Shown: in pieces, positions 38,077 through 50,730 of the stretch
Layout of the letters: every line of letters starts with the position of its first letter
Numbering within the stretch: position 1 is the stretch's first letter
Source: Pedobacter riviphilus
GTDB taxonomy: Bacteria; Bacteroidota; Bacteroidia; Sphingobacteriales; Sphingobacteriaceae
Direction of reading: 5' to 3'
Length of the DNA stretch: 64,000 nt
Assembly: GCF_014692875.1 (NCBI RefSeq)
Contig: NZ_CP061171.1
Location: forward strand, 4,464,001-4,528,000
Notes under the pieces: model-generated
What the model saw: only the letters and a program-made list of their open reading frames with translations
What the model was told of the DNA's origin: nothing
The model's database searches: none
Translations under genes and position numbers: made by a program

Positions 38077-39132
38077 ATGGTAACAGCAAAAAAAACCGAT
38101 ATCCGTGCATTGGATCTACCTCAATTGCAGCAGCACCTTGTAGCAATGCAACAGCCCGCATTTAGGGCTAAGCAGATTTACCAATGGCTTTGGGAGAAAT
38201 CGGCTACGAGTTTCGAGCAGATGAGTAATCTTTCTAAAGATCTTCGTAAGGTATTGGATGAAACTTTTACCATTAATGCGGTTCAGGTTAACAATTCACA
38301 GTTCAGTAACGACCATACCATTAAAAATACTTTTAGGTTAGCAGACGGTAATATTGTAGAGGGGGTTTTAATCCCTTTAGAGGATCGTATGACAGCTTGT
38401 GTGAGTTCACAGGTAGGCTGCAGTTTAACCTGTAAATTCTGTGCAACGGGTTACATGGACCGCAAGCGTAATTTAAATGCTGATGAGATTTATGATCAGG
38501 TCGTATTAATAGATAAACAAGCGAAGCAGAACTATAACAATCCCCTTACCAATATTGTATATATGGGCATGGGAGAGCCGCTTTTAAACTATGCGAATGT
38601 ATTGAAGTCTATTGAGCGTATCACTGCTCCAGACGGTTTAAATATGAGCTATAAGCGCATTACAGTTTCTACTGCTGGCATTGCTAAAATGATCAAGAAA
38701 TTAGGTGATGATGGTGCAAAATTTAATCTGGCACTTTCGCTTCATGCTGCTGATGATAAAAAGCGCAATGAGATCATGCCCATTAATGAGGCCAATTCCC
38801 TAAAAGCATTGGCAGATGCGCTTAAATACTATTTTGCTAAAACCAAAAACCCGGTAACTTACGAGTATATCGTTTTTAATCATTTTAACGATGAAATTTC
38901 TGATGCTATGGATTTAGCTAAATTCTGTAAACATATTCCTTGTAAGGTAAACCTGATTGAATATAACCCCATTTCTTTCGCAGATTTCACCAATGCAGAA
39001 GGAGATAAGATAGACGCTTTTTCCAATTATCTAAAAAGCCAGGGAATCAATACCAATATCCGCCGTAGCCGTGGTAAAGATATTGATGCGGCCTGTGGGC
39101 AATTAGCGGTTAAAGAAGAAGCAAATTCTTAG
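38077..39132 (+). CDS. rlmN: 23S rRNA (adenine2503-C2)/tRNA methyltransferase RlmN
   Basis: A radical-SAM enzyme that methylates C2 of A2503 in 23S rRNA and A37 in tRNAs. It is 351 residues. The radical-SAM cluster is CSLTCKFC (Cys115, 119, 122), preceded by VSSQVGC and followed by TNIVYMGMGEPLLNY. The C-terminal CGQL supplies the second catalytic Cys of the RlmN mechanism. I start at ATG 38077 (MVTAKKTDIR). It is followed on the plus strand by the rRNA operon region, transcribed the other way. Confidence 0.96.
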   Translation: MVTAKKTDIRALDLPQLQQHLVAMQQPAFRAKQIYQWLWEKSATSFEQMSNLSKDLRKVLDETFTINAVQVNNSQFSNDHTIKNTFRLADGNIVEGVLIPLEDRMTACVSSQVGCSLTCKFCATGYMDRKRNLNADEIYDQVVLIDKQAKQNYNNPLTNIVYMGMGEPLLNYANVLKSIERITAPDGLNMSYKRITVSTAGIAKMIKKLGDDGAKFNLALSLHAADDKKRNEIMPINEANSLKALADALKYYFAKTKNPVTYEYIVFNHFNDEISDAMDLAKFCKHIPCKVNLIEYNPISFADFTNAEGDKIDAFSNYLKSQGINTNIRRSRGKDIDAACGQLAVKEEANS

Positions 39133-39186
39133 TCCCATCATTTAAATCTTCTTTTCACTTAAGTATAGTCTCCAATCTTTTTTAGG

Positions 39187-39357
39187 AGCGCAGTGGCAGT
39201 AGACTTTAGTTTGGGTCCCGTCCTGCTGTCCGTTCTACTCCGCCAATGAAGGATCGGCTCCGTGCCCACTCCCATCAGGGCTATAGCACTTAGGGCGGAA
39301 GTGTAAAGGGAAGATGGATCAAGGTTCTGCGGAGATCAGTGTTACATGCAGGAACAA
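39187..39357. repeat. 171-bp direct repeat, copy 1 (dispersed-element family)
   Basis: A 171-bp unit, AGCGCAGTGGCAG... to ...GGAACAA, repeated at 39411-39581 with about seven mismatches. On the minus strand its core reads TAGCCCTGATGGGAGTGGGC, an intervening hairpin region, then ACGGACAGCAGGACGGG. The same ends occur in the elements at 45993 and 48570. No open frame of note spans it. It lies between rlmN and the rRNA operon. Confidence 0.85.
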
Positions 39358-39410
39358 GCCCCTCTGACTTTTCTTCATCCCTTAATGGTAGAAATAACAG
39401 GAGTTTTTGA

Positions 39411-39581
39411 AGCGCAGTGGCAGTAGCCTTTAGTTTGGGTCCCGTCCTGCTGTCCGTTCTACTCCGCCAATGAAGGATCGGCTCCGTGCCCACTCCCATC
39501 AGGGCTATAGTACCCAGGGCGGAAGTGTAAAGGGAAGATGGATCAAGGTTCTGCGGAGATCAGTGTAACCTGCGGGAACAA
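39411..39581. repeat. 171-bp direct repeat, copy 2
   Basis: The second copy, offset 224 bp from the first. The changes are at the 17th base, within the CACTTAGG/TACCCAGG stretch and near the end (TTACATGCAGG versus TAACCTGCGGG). The spacer between copies (39358-39410) is unrelated. A duplicated rRNA-flanking block or a mobile repeat are both possible. Confidence 0.85.
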
Positions 39582-39654
39582 TTCCTTGACTTATCTCCGC
39601 TGCTCAATGCTGAAACGGGGACAGGTGCGGCTACAGAAAGGCCTTAAACAAAGA

Positions 39655-39684
39655 AAACCCTTCCGCATTTCTGCTGAAGGGTTT
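39655..39684 (-). terminator. rRNA operon terminator
   Basis: On the minus strand AAACCCTT (39677-39684) pairs with AAGGGTTT (39655-39662) around a 14-nt loop, followed by TTCTTTG. It sits just past the 5S gene, as expected for the leftward rRNA operon. Confidence 0.75.
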
Positions 39685-39693
39685 CTTTTAAGA

Positions 39694-39803
<110 letters not shown>

Positions 39804-39959
39804 AATATTTTTATTTGAGCTGAAAGGATAAAGCTCAAAGCTTAAAGCTGTTTCTATCACGCTTTAGTCTTTAGTCTTTTAGCTTTCCGCTTAAATGACA
39901 TATTATTGAAAGAAGTTAAGTTTTGAAGAACAAACAACAGTCTGTTTAGCTTTGAAAGC

Positions 39960-42850
<2,891 letters not shown>

Positions 42851-43228
42851 GGTATGCTTTTTTTGCTCTTGTCATGATGTCTCATACTTGTTGGTTGATT
42901 GCTCTTCCTTCAAGTGAGCACAAACACAACAGTCGCCTATTGTTGTTTGCTCTTCTTTTTTAACTTCTTCCAATATGTCAAAGAACTTTATTAAGGTATA
43001 ACCCTTAGGGTATAAAAGTCCGGGTGTCATGTGCCCATCCTTAAGCCTAAGCTTATTCCTTATTAGTAAAAACTGCGGTCTCGAACCGTTTCAGATGTGC
43101 TGTTCAGTGCATCTGTGCCCCATGGCGTTTCTTTCTTAATCTTTATGTCAATGTATATTACCGATCCCGGTAATTTCTGTGTTTTTTGAAAGCTTTCCGC
43201 TTTGGTCTTTAAGCTTTATGCTCAAATG
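42851..43228 (-). other. 16S-23S spacer, 3' part, no gene seen
   Basis: About 380 bp between 23S and tRNA-Ala. It is AT-rich with pyrimidine runs and a bulged palindrome TATAACCC/GGGTATA (42997-43014). I see no tRNA or coding frame here; it probably contains processing stems. Confidence 0.5.
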
Positions 43229-43302
43229 TGGAGAATAACGGAGTCGAACCGTTGACCTCCTGCGTGCAAGGCAGGCGCTCTAGCCAGCTGAGCTAATCCC
43301 CA
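43229..43302 (-). tRNA. tRNA-Ala (anticodon TGC)
   Basis: The cloverleaf is read on the minus strand, with anticodon loop CTTGCAC (TGC) and T arm AACGG/CCGTT. G3.T70, the alanine identity pair, is present. The first acceptor pair looks mismatched (T1 with C72) because the 5' run is GGGGAT after a T. It lies in the 16S-23S spacer. Confidence 0.93.
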
Positions 43303-43313
43303 AAAGTTAGTCT

Positions 43314-43376
43314 TGAGTTTGCAGTTATCAGTTTGGAGTAACCTAACTCCCAACTATTTTCTCCAAACTCCCAACT
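43314..43376. repeat. Degenerate 7-bp array in inverted arrangement
   Basis: Nine consecutive heptamers on the plus strand: TGAGTTT, GCAGTTA, TCAGTTT, GGAGTAA, CCTAACT, CCCAACT, ATTTTCT, CCAAACT, CCCAACT. The first four share nnAGTnn and the rest mostly nnnAACT, so the halves are roughly reverse complements and can fold. It fills the space between tRNA-Ala and tRNA-Ile. Confidence 0.75.
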
Positions 43377-43383
43377 TAATGTG

Positions 43384-43458
43384 TAGTCCCGTCCAGATTT
43401 GAACTGGAGACCCCTACATTATCAGTGTAGTGCTCTAACCAGGCTGAGCTACGGGACT
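43384..43458 (-). tRNA. tRNA-Ile (anticodon GAT)
   Basis: The cloverleaf is complete on the minus strand: acceptor AGTCCCG/CGGGACT perfectly paired, anticodon stem CTACA/TGTAG with loop CTGATAA (GAT). The T loop is TTCAAAT. Discriminator base A follows. It is the first tRNA after 16S in the operon. Confidence 0.96.
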
Positions 43459-43644
43459 ATGGTTTTAAGGCAGGCAGCTGTTCGCAGTATATAGTATCTT
43501 ACCGCTACTGCTTCCTTTGGCTTACCCCATTTCAAGTTCCGTTAAGCTTACCCTTACAGTAGCCCACCGTTGTCTTCTGGGTGTTTCTTGTTTTTCTTTT
43601 TTTTTGAAATATCATGTTGCGTGGCGAGTAGGCGGTGCTACTCC

Positions 43645-45168
<1,524 letters not shown>

Positions 45169-45495
45169 AAATGTGTTGTAAGATGCTGACCAGTTTTAAC
45201 TATTGTTAAAAATAGTCTTCTTTTTTTATGTTGTCTGTTAGACACCACCTTTAAAATAAAGCTACGTAATCATGTACTTTGATCGGTACTCCATTACCTC
45301 GCTACGCTACATTGACATCTCTTTTAAGAACTTATCGATCTGCTAAACCTCACGGCCGATCGCTTATATATCTTCGGTTTCAGTTCCGGCCGGTCTTGTT
45401 CGTCCTGCCTGTGTTTCAATCCGTTTCAATCTTTTTTTCTATCTTTCCGGCATCCGCCGTTCCGATTTTTTCCCCTTCCCTTTCGGTTGGGAGTG
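45169..45495 (-). other. rRNA operon leader
   Basis: About 330 bp between the proximal promoter and 16S. It holds pyrimidine-rich runs (TTTTTTCT and similar on the plus strand) and no credible gene. It is probably the transcribed leader with processing and antitermination signals, none of which I can identify with certainty. Confidence 0.5.
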
Positions 45496-45526
45496 CAAAG
45501 GTAAGGATCTTTTTCAAACTTCCAAA
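45496..45526 (-). promoter_or_regulatory. rRNA operon promoter P1 (proximal)
   Basis: On the minus strand TTTG (45523-45526), 19 nt, TACCTTTG (45496-45503): a full match to the Bacteroidota -33/-7 consensus. It is followed by CACTCCC. Confidence 0.8.
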
Positions 45527-45624
45527 TAAAATAAATTTTATTTTTTAAGCCTTCTTTTTTTTCCTTTCCCTCTATTTCAATACGCTGGTCTTATCCAGCT
45601 CCCCCCTCCTTCCGGACCGGGCTG

Positions 45625-45655
45625 CAAAGGTAGCAATCTTTTCCTCATCCGCAAT
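45625..45655 (-). promoter_or_regulatory. rRNA operon promoter P2 (middle)
   Basis: On the minus strand ATTG (45652-45655), 19 nt, TACCTTTG (45625-45632). The -33 box is a 3/4 match. It is followed by CAGCCC, echoing P1 and P3. It lies 129 bp upstream of P1. Confidence 0.7.
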
Positions 45656-45734
45656 ATTTATTTTAAAATAAATACCGCTCTATCTATCTCCTGCGCCATC
45701 CTTTCATTCAAAACCCTTCCTCCGAAGCGGGATG

Positions 45735-45765
45735 CAAAAGTAGAAAAAATATCCTTCCTTACAAA
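45735..45765 (-). promoter_or_regulatory. rRNA operon promoter P3 (distal)
   Basis: On the minus strand TTTG (45762-45765), 19 nt, TACTTTTG (45735-45742): both boxes match the consensus. It is followed by CATCCC. It lies 110 bp upstream of P2. Confidence 0.75.
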
Positions 45766-45992
45766 GCTTTTTTACCGAATAGCACAGGGATTAGCGTAAG
45801 TCTTTGGTTTACAACCCAAAAATAATTAGGAACAGCGTAAAACAATAAGGCAGCCCAGTTGTCTAAAGTTGGTTTTTAGGGGTAAACCCCGCGCTTTTTA
45901 CCATTAAGCCGTTAAGGGCATTAAGGGCTGAAAGGCTACTTTTATCTTTTTTGGGCGCCATGACAGTGTGCCATGCACTGCCCCTGCAACAT

Positions 45993-46052
45993 AAACCCGA
46001 TTGCAATGGAAAGCCCGCAGCGCAGCGAGGACTTGAAATGGAAAGCGGGAAC
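45993..46052. repeat. Dispersed-element family, short copy
   Basis: The plus strand reads AAACCCGATTGCAATGGAAA, a GCCCGC...GCGGGA stem pair around GAGGACTTGAAATGGAAA, then AAC. The left end (CCCGATTG) and the right end (GGAAAGCGGGA) match those of the elements at 39187/39411 and 48570 on their minus strands. The stretch 46053-46120 also has imperfect ACTACTATAT inverted repeats. No gene is seen between P3 and comF other than this element. Confidence 0.6.
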
Positions 46053-46215
46053 AAACCTATATAGTAGTACGAAACCTGATTTTCCTAAAAAACAAAAGCA
46101 CTACTATATTATATAGTGTAAGAAATAACCTGTGGCCTGAATAGACTTCCGAAATTTTCCAACGCCTATGCTTATTGAAACTTCGGAAGTCAAAAATATT
46201 TTATAAATTAGTTAG

Positions 46216-46914
46216 ATGCTTCTGGTTAAACAATGGACTTCCGATTTATTAGGATTGCTATTTCCAAATTTATGCAATGCATGTGGCAATTCTTTGTTTC
46301 GCCACGAACAGTTGATCTGTATAAAATGTTTATACGATCTTCCTTTTACCGATTATCATCAATATGCAGATAATAGGGTTGCCAAGCAATTATGGGGGCG
46401 CTTACCACTTAATGCTGCCATGGCCATGTTATATTTTAGAAAAGGGGCGAAGGTTCAAAACTTAATACACAACTTAAAATATAACGGCAGAACCGATGTT
46501 GGTGTACTATTAGGTAATATGCTGGGAGAACGGTTAAAACCTGCAATTCTTTACCAAGGTATCGATATCGTTATTCCTGTTCCTTTACATCGCAAAAAAT
46601 TTAAAACCAGGGGATATAACCAAAGTACCTTTATTGCTGATGGGATTGCAGCGCAGATGGGAATCGATATCAATGAAAATCATCTTATCCGGAATACTGC
46701 TACCGAAAGCCAAACTAAAAAAAGCAGGTATAATCGTTATGAAAATATGAAAGACGTTTTTCAGGTAAATTCTCCTGAAGATATCATCGGCAAACATATT
46801 TTACTGGTTGACGATGTAATTACCACTGGGGCAACGCTTGAAGCCTGTGCCAATGCACTCTTAGCTACTGGGGCAGCAAAAGTAAGCATTGCAGCGCTTG
46901 CCTTTGCAGAATAA
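46216..46914 (+). CDS. comF: ComF family protein (phosphoribosyltransferase-like)
   Basis: A 232-residue ComF-like protein. An N-terminal zinc-finger-like CNACGN...CIKC pair (about residues 20-43) is followed by a type-I phosphoribosyltransferase domain. Its PRPP-binding loop is ILLVDDVITTGAT (about residues 196-208), with RGYNQS in the middle and an RYNRYENM loop. ComF helps DNA uptake in transformable bacteria; in others it is often retained without known competence. The plus-strand gene begins about 450 bp upstream-divergent from the distal rRNA promoter. Confidence 0.93.
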   Translation: MLLVKQWTSDLLGLLFPNLCNACGNSLFRHEQLICIKCLYDLPFTDYHQYADNRVAKQLWGRLPLNAAMAMLYFRKGAKVQNLIHNLKYNGRTDVGVLLGNMLGERLKPAILYQGIDIVIPVPLHRKKFKTRGYNQSTFIADGIAAQMGIDINENHLIRNTATESQTKKSRYNRYENMKDVFQVNSPEDIIGKHILLVDDVITTGATLEACANALLATGAAKVSIAALAFAE

Positions 46915-46973
46915 CGACGATTATATGGTTTATTGCTATTGTAAGTAGCCAAACATTTTTCTAAGTTTGATTT

Positions 46974-48344
46974 ATGCGTTTAAATATTGGCTTAGTGCTT
47001 TTAATCTTATTCCTCGCGGCTTGTCGGAAAGGGGAACGCATCACCACAGATCCAAATGCTAAGCTAAACATTTCTAATAAAGAGATATTATTTGATACGA
47101 TTTTTACTTCCGTAGGCTCAATAACTAAAAGAATAAAGATTGCCAACAAAAATAATGATGCAGTAAAAGTTTCCGAAATCAGATTATCAGGTGGCAGCGC
47201 TTCGGCTTTTAGTATTAATATTAACGGCGAGCAAACGCAGAACAAAAATGACCTCATCATAAACGGCCAGGATTCTATAAATCTTTTCGTTAAAGTTTCG
47301 ATCAATCCAAATTCAACCAGCCTACCCTTTCTGGTTCAGGATTCTATCATATTAAATACAAACGGGAATAAACAGGTGATTCAGCTTTTAGCTTACGGGC
47401 AGAACGCTGTATTTGTTAATGAATCTACAATTAATACAAATACGACCTGGACAAAAGCTTTGCCCTATATTATTAATGGATCGTTAACCGTTAAGGGTTG
47501 GGCTTCATTGACTATCCAGCCTGGGACCAAAATTTATTTCCATAAGGATGCCAATTTAAATATAGAAGGAAACCTGATGGTTAATGGCACCCTTACTGAG
47601 CCTGTACTATTTTGTAGTGATAGACTGGAAAAAATATATAGTGATGAACCTGGACAATGGAAAGGGATTTTTCTAAAACGCACCGGATATGGGCTGATTA
47701 AAAATGCGATCATTAAAAATGCATCTGTTGGCATTACCTCTGATTCTTTATCCATTAACAACAACCCTAAATTAATTTTAAGCAATAGCATTATTAAAAA
47801 CATGCAGGTAGCGGCATATATTGGCTACCACTCAGAGCTGCTTGCATTTAATAATATGATGTATAACTGTGGGAATTACTTAATATATGCAGTAGGAGGG
47901 GGTAATTACAACTTGAAACAGAATACCTTTGCGGGATATAACTTAAATTTTCCACGTAAAACTGCTTCACTTAGCTTTTCAGATTATTTATCTACAGATG
48001 CTTATAATAAACTGCAGATAGATTTAACCAATAATATCATTTGGGGCAGTTTAACCAACGAACTGGATATCCAAAAGAAAACTGCTGCAATAGTGCAACT
48101 CAATTTATGGAGTAATTTAATCCGATCTACCAACAGTACTTATAACGGTTACGGCAATATTTTGAATATTGATCCATCCTTCATCGACAAGGAAATGGAA
48201 AATTTTGAGCTCTCGGCGAGCAGTCCGGCCAGAAAGAAAGGTGCCGATTTAAGCAACGATCCTTATTTTACGGGTTATCTTAACAAAGATATAAAAGGCA
48301 ACACAAGAATTTCTCCCTCAACCTTAGGCAGTTACGAGAAATAA
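46974..48344 (+). CDS. Beta-helix lipoprotein
   Basis: A 456-residue lipoprotein, lipobox LAAC (Cys17). The N-terminal part (about 25-150) is Ig-like (NKEILFDTIFTSVGSITKRI). From about residue 160 to 420 it reads as a right-handed parallel beta-helix with repeated GxLxVxG/NNIIWG strands (IINGSLTVKGWASLTIQPGT, LNIEGNLMVNGTLTEPVLF). Such folds occur in surface polysaccharide-binding or -degrading proteins; no catalytic pair is clear. It ends with a choice-of-anchor Q-like GSYEK tail. It starts 59 bp after comF on the same strand. Confidence 0.78.
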   Translation: MRLNIGLVLLILFLAACRKGERITTDPNAKLNISNKEILFDTIFTSVGSITKRIKIANKNNDAVKVSEIRLSGGSASAFSININGEQTQNKNDLIINGQDSINLFVKVSINPNSTSLPFLVQDSIILNTNGNKQVIQLLAYGQNAVFVNESTINTNTTWTKALPYIINGSLTVKGWASLTIQPGTKIYFHKDANLNIEGNLMVNGTLTEPVLFCSDRLEKIYSDEPGQWKGIFLKRTGYGLIKNAIIKNASVGITSDSLSINNNPKLILSNSIIKNMQVAAYIGYHSELLAFNNMMYNCGNYLIYAVGGGNYNLKQNTFAGYNLNFPRKTASLSFSDYLSTDAYNKLQIDLTNNIIWGSLTNELDIQKKTAAIVQLNLWSNLIRSTNSTYNGYGNILNIDPSFIDKEMENFELSASSPARKKGADLSNDPYFTGYLNKDIKGNTRISPSTLGSYEK

Positions 48345-48420
48345 CAACTTTTTTTTATTTCCCTAAAACAATTTAGCAAAAAATATCGTTTATATATTCG
48401 AGAGCGTTAATTTAGATGGT

Positions 48421-48455
48421 AAGGGTCGATATTTCTTCTAAGAATATCGGCCCTT
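48421..48455 (+). terminator. Hairpin terminator after the beta-helix gene
   Basis: AAGGGTCGATATT (48421-48433) pairs with AATATCGGCCCTT (48443-48455) with one G.T pair and a 9-nt loop, then TACTTTTTAG follows. Confidence 0.65.
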
Positions 48456-48569
48456 TACTTTTTAGCAAGATTATAAGATTGCCACTCGATTCTTTTAGGC
48501 CATTATCGCCTATTGCCTCTATCACCAACAATATTTATTTTTTTGAAAGTTAGCGTTGGTGCTAATGGC

Positions 48570-48656
48570 AGCCTGCAGCCCCGCTTTTCCTCCTGCCGTT
48601 TTAATTTATCGATAATTAAAAATATAGGTCAAAACGGCATCCGTTCAATCGGGCTT
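48570..48656. repeat. Dispersed-element family, long-hairpin copy
   Basis: On the minus strand it reads AAGCCCGATTGAACGGATGCC, then an 8-bp stem GCCGTTTT/AAAACGGC (plus strand 48595-48602 and 48631-48638) around an AT-rich loop, then GGAGGAAAAGCGGGGCTGC. The ends match the other family members. It fills most of the space between the beta-helix terminator and the glmS terminator. Confidence 0.55.
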
Positions 48657-48697
48657 AGTTAACAAAGTCAGTATTTAAATACTCCTATAACAAAAAA

Positions 48698-48723
48698 AGC
48701 AGCTACAAATTAATGCAACTGCT
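48698..48723 (-). terminator. glmS terminator
   Basis: On the minus strand AGCAGTTGCA and TGTAGCTGCT form an imperfect stem, followed by seven T (plus-strand A run 48692-48698). It follows glmS by 23 bp and is nearly identical to the glyA terminator at 50668-50693. Confidence 0.75.
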
Positions 48724-48745
48724 CTATCTATTTGTTTGTTGTAAA

Positions 48746-50584
48746 TTATTCTACTGTTACCGATTTAGCCAGGTTTCTAGGCTGGTCTACGTTACACCCA
48801 CGCATTACTGCAATATGATACGACAATAACTGAAGCGGGATGGTTGCTATAAGTGGCAAAAAGGCTTCATTGGCATCGGGAATTTCTATACAGTAATCGG
48901 CCATTTTCTTAACCTCAGTATCCCCTTCGGTTACAATGGCAATTACCTTTCCTTTTCTGGCTTTTACTTCCTGTATGTTACTAATCACTTTCTCGTACGA
49001 TGAATTTTGAGTAGCAATAAAAACCACTGGCATTTCTTCATCAATTAAAGCAATAGGCCCATGTTTCATTTCTGCTGCAGGATAACCTTCTGCATGGATA
49101 TAAGAAATTTCTTTAAGCTTTAAGGCACCTTCTAAGGCCACAGGAAAACCACTACCTCTACCTAAAAACAAGCAGTTAGTAGAATCTTTGATCTTTTCTG
49201 CCACTTCTTTGATCAAATCGTTCGATTCTAAAGCAACCTGGATTTTTTCAGGGATATGATCCAGTTCGGTTAAAAGCTCAATCAATTTTGAAGTGGTAAT
49301 GGTTCCTTTTTGTTGCGCCATATAAAAGGCCATCAAGGTTAAAACCGTTACCTGTGCGGTAAATGCTTTTGTTGAGGCTACACCGATTTCTGGTCCGGCA
49401 TGGGTATAAACGCCAGCGTGAGTTAAACGTGGGATAGAGGCACCGGCCACATTGCAAATTCCAAAAATAGTTGCACCACGTTCTTTAGCCATTTCTATAG
49501 CCGCCATGGTATCAGCCGTTTCCCCAGACTGCGAAATGGCAATTACCACATCTTTTTCAGTAATAATCGGATTTCTGTACCTGAATTCTGAAGCATACTC
49601 CACTTCAACAGGAATACGGGCATATTCTTCAATCAGGTATTCGCCAACCAAACCTGCATGCCACGATGTTCCGCAGGCCACAATAATGATCCGGTCTATA
49701 TTTTTTAATTTCTCTGCAAATTCCTTTATACCGCCAAGCTGAACTTTCCCCTGTTCAGGATAAATACGCCCACGCATACAATCCTTAATCGAACGTGGCT
49801 GCTCATAAATCTCTTTCAACATAAAGTGATCAAAGCCACCTTTCTCCAACATCTCTAGCTTTAGCTGTAACTCTTGAATTAAAGGGGTTTGAACGATGTT
49901 ATCCAATTGCTTAACCAAAAGATCATTTTTGGTAATCAGGGCGATTTCACCATCCTTGAGATAAATTACATTTTTAGTATATTCTATAATGGGTGTAGCA
50001 TCAGAAGCGATAAAATATTCCCCTACGCCAACGCCAATTACCATCGGACTCCCTTTCCTTGCAGCAATTAAGCGATCAGGGTGTTCTTTATCCATGATCA
50101 CGATGGCGTAGGCCCCGTTTACCTCCTGCAAAGCCAGACGAACTGCTTCTAAAAGATCAATATTTTCAATTTCCTGGATTTCCTCAATCAGGTGAATTAA
50201 TACCTCTGTATCGGTATCGCTTTTAAACTCGTGGCCACGACTGGTTAATTCTTCCTTTAAGGTGGCGTAATTTTCTATAATTCCATTGTGTATAATAGAT
50301 AACTTACCATTATTCGAGGTGTGTGGATGAGAATTTCGATCGGAAGGTACGCCATGAGTTGCCCATCGGGTATGCCCCATACCAATTGTACCAGACCTAT
50401 CTTTGTCTTCGGCGTATTCTTCTAAAACAGCTACTTTTCCGGCCTTTTTGTAGATGTGCTGACCACTATTATTCATTACCGCAATACCAGCACTGTCATA
50501 CCCGCGGTACTCCAATCTTTTAAGACCTTTTAATACAATTGGCCAGGCTTCTCTGTAGCCAATATAGCCTACTATTCCACACAT
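48746..50584 (-). CDS. glmS: Glutamine-fructose-6-phosphate aminotransferase
   Basis: It makes glucosamine-6-phosphate from fructose-6-phosphate and glutamine, the first step to UDP-GlcNAc. At 612 residues it has the standard layout. The N-terminal amidotransferase carries nucleophile Cys2 (MCGIVGYIG, exposed after Met removal) and the GHTRWATHG loop. Two SIS sugar-isomerase domains follow (SQSGETADT; FLGRGSGFPVALEGALKLKE), ending LAKSVTVE. A TATATTTG box at 50606-50613 (minus) is a candidate promoter. glyA lies upstream and has its own terminator. Confidence 0.97.
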   Translation of the reverse strand: MCGIVGYIGYREAWPIVLKGLKRLEYRGYDSAGIAVMNNSGQHIYKKAGKVAVLEEYAEDKDRSGTIGMGHTRWATHGVPSDRNSHPHTSNNGKLSIIHNGIIENYATLKEELTSRGHEFKSDTDTEVLIHLIEEIQEIENIDLLEAVRLALQEVNGAYAIVIMDKEHPDRLIAARKGSPMVIGVGVGEYFIASDATPIIEYTKNVIYLKDGEIALITKNDLLVKQLDNIVQTPLIQELQLKLEMLEKGGFDHFMLKEIYEQPRSIKDCMRGRIYPEQGKVQLGGIKEFAEKLKNIDRIIIVACGTSWHAGLVGEYLIEEYARIPVEVEYASEFRYRNPIITEKDVVIAISQSGETADTMAAIEMAKERGATIFGICNVAGASIPRLTHAGVYTHAGPEIGVASTKAFTAQVTVLTLMAFYMAQQKGTITTSKLIELLTELDHIPEKIQVALESNDLIKEVAEKIKDSTNCLFLGRGSGFPVALEGALKLKEISYIHAEGYPAAEMKHGPIALIDEEMPVVFIATQNSSYEKVISNIQEVKARKGKVIAIVTEGDTEVKKMADYCIEIPDANEAFLPLIATIPLQLLSYHIAVMRGCNVDQPRNLAKSVTVE

Positions 50585-50605
50585 AAGTTACATCATTTTA
50601 TTGGT

Positions 50606-50613
50606 CAAATATA
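50606..50613 (-). promoter_or_regulatory. Candidate glmS promoter (-7 box)
   Basis: TATATTTG on the minus strand matches TAnnTTTG, 21 bp before the glmS ATG. No clear -33 box is seen. Confidence 0.35.
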
Positions 50614-50667
50614 TAAAACAAACGTTTGTTTTACAGCATTAAGGCAAAAAACTTACTTCACAAAAAA

Positions 50668-50693
50668 AGCAGCTACAAATTAATGTAACTGCT
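50668..50693 (-). terminator. glyA terminator
   Basis: The same hairpin-plus-T-run as the glmS terminator; the 34-nt stretch from 50661 differs by one base from that at 48691. It follows the glyA stop by 37 bp. Confidence 0.75.
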
Positions 50694-50730
50694 CATTCTA
50701 TTGCACCCCCAACAGGGTTGGTGTATAATT

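Noticed and set aside
43229..43302. tRNA-Ala as a pseudogene because T1 and C72 do not pair
   Set aside because: All other stems, the TGC anticodon and the G3.T70 identity pair are intact; I recall the same 5' end in related Bacteroidota.
45863..46054. A 63-codon minus-strand frame upstream of comF
   Set aside because: It overlaps the dispersed-element copy at 45993 and has no start signal or known motif.
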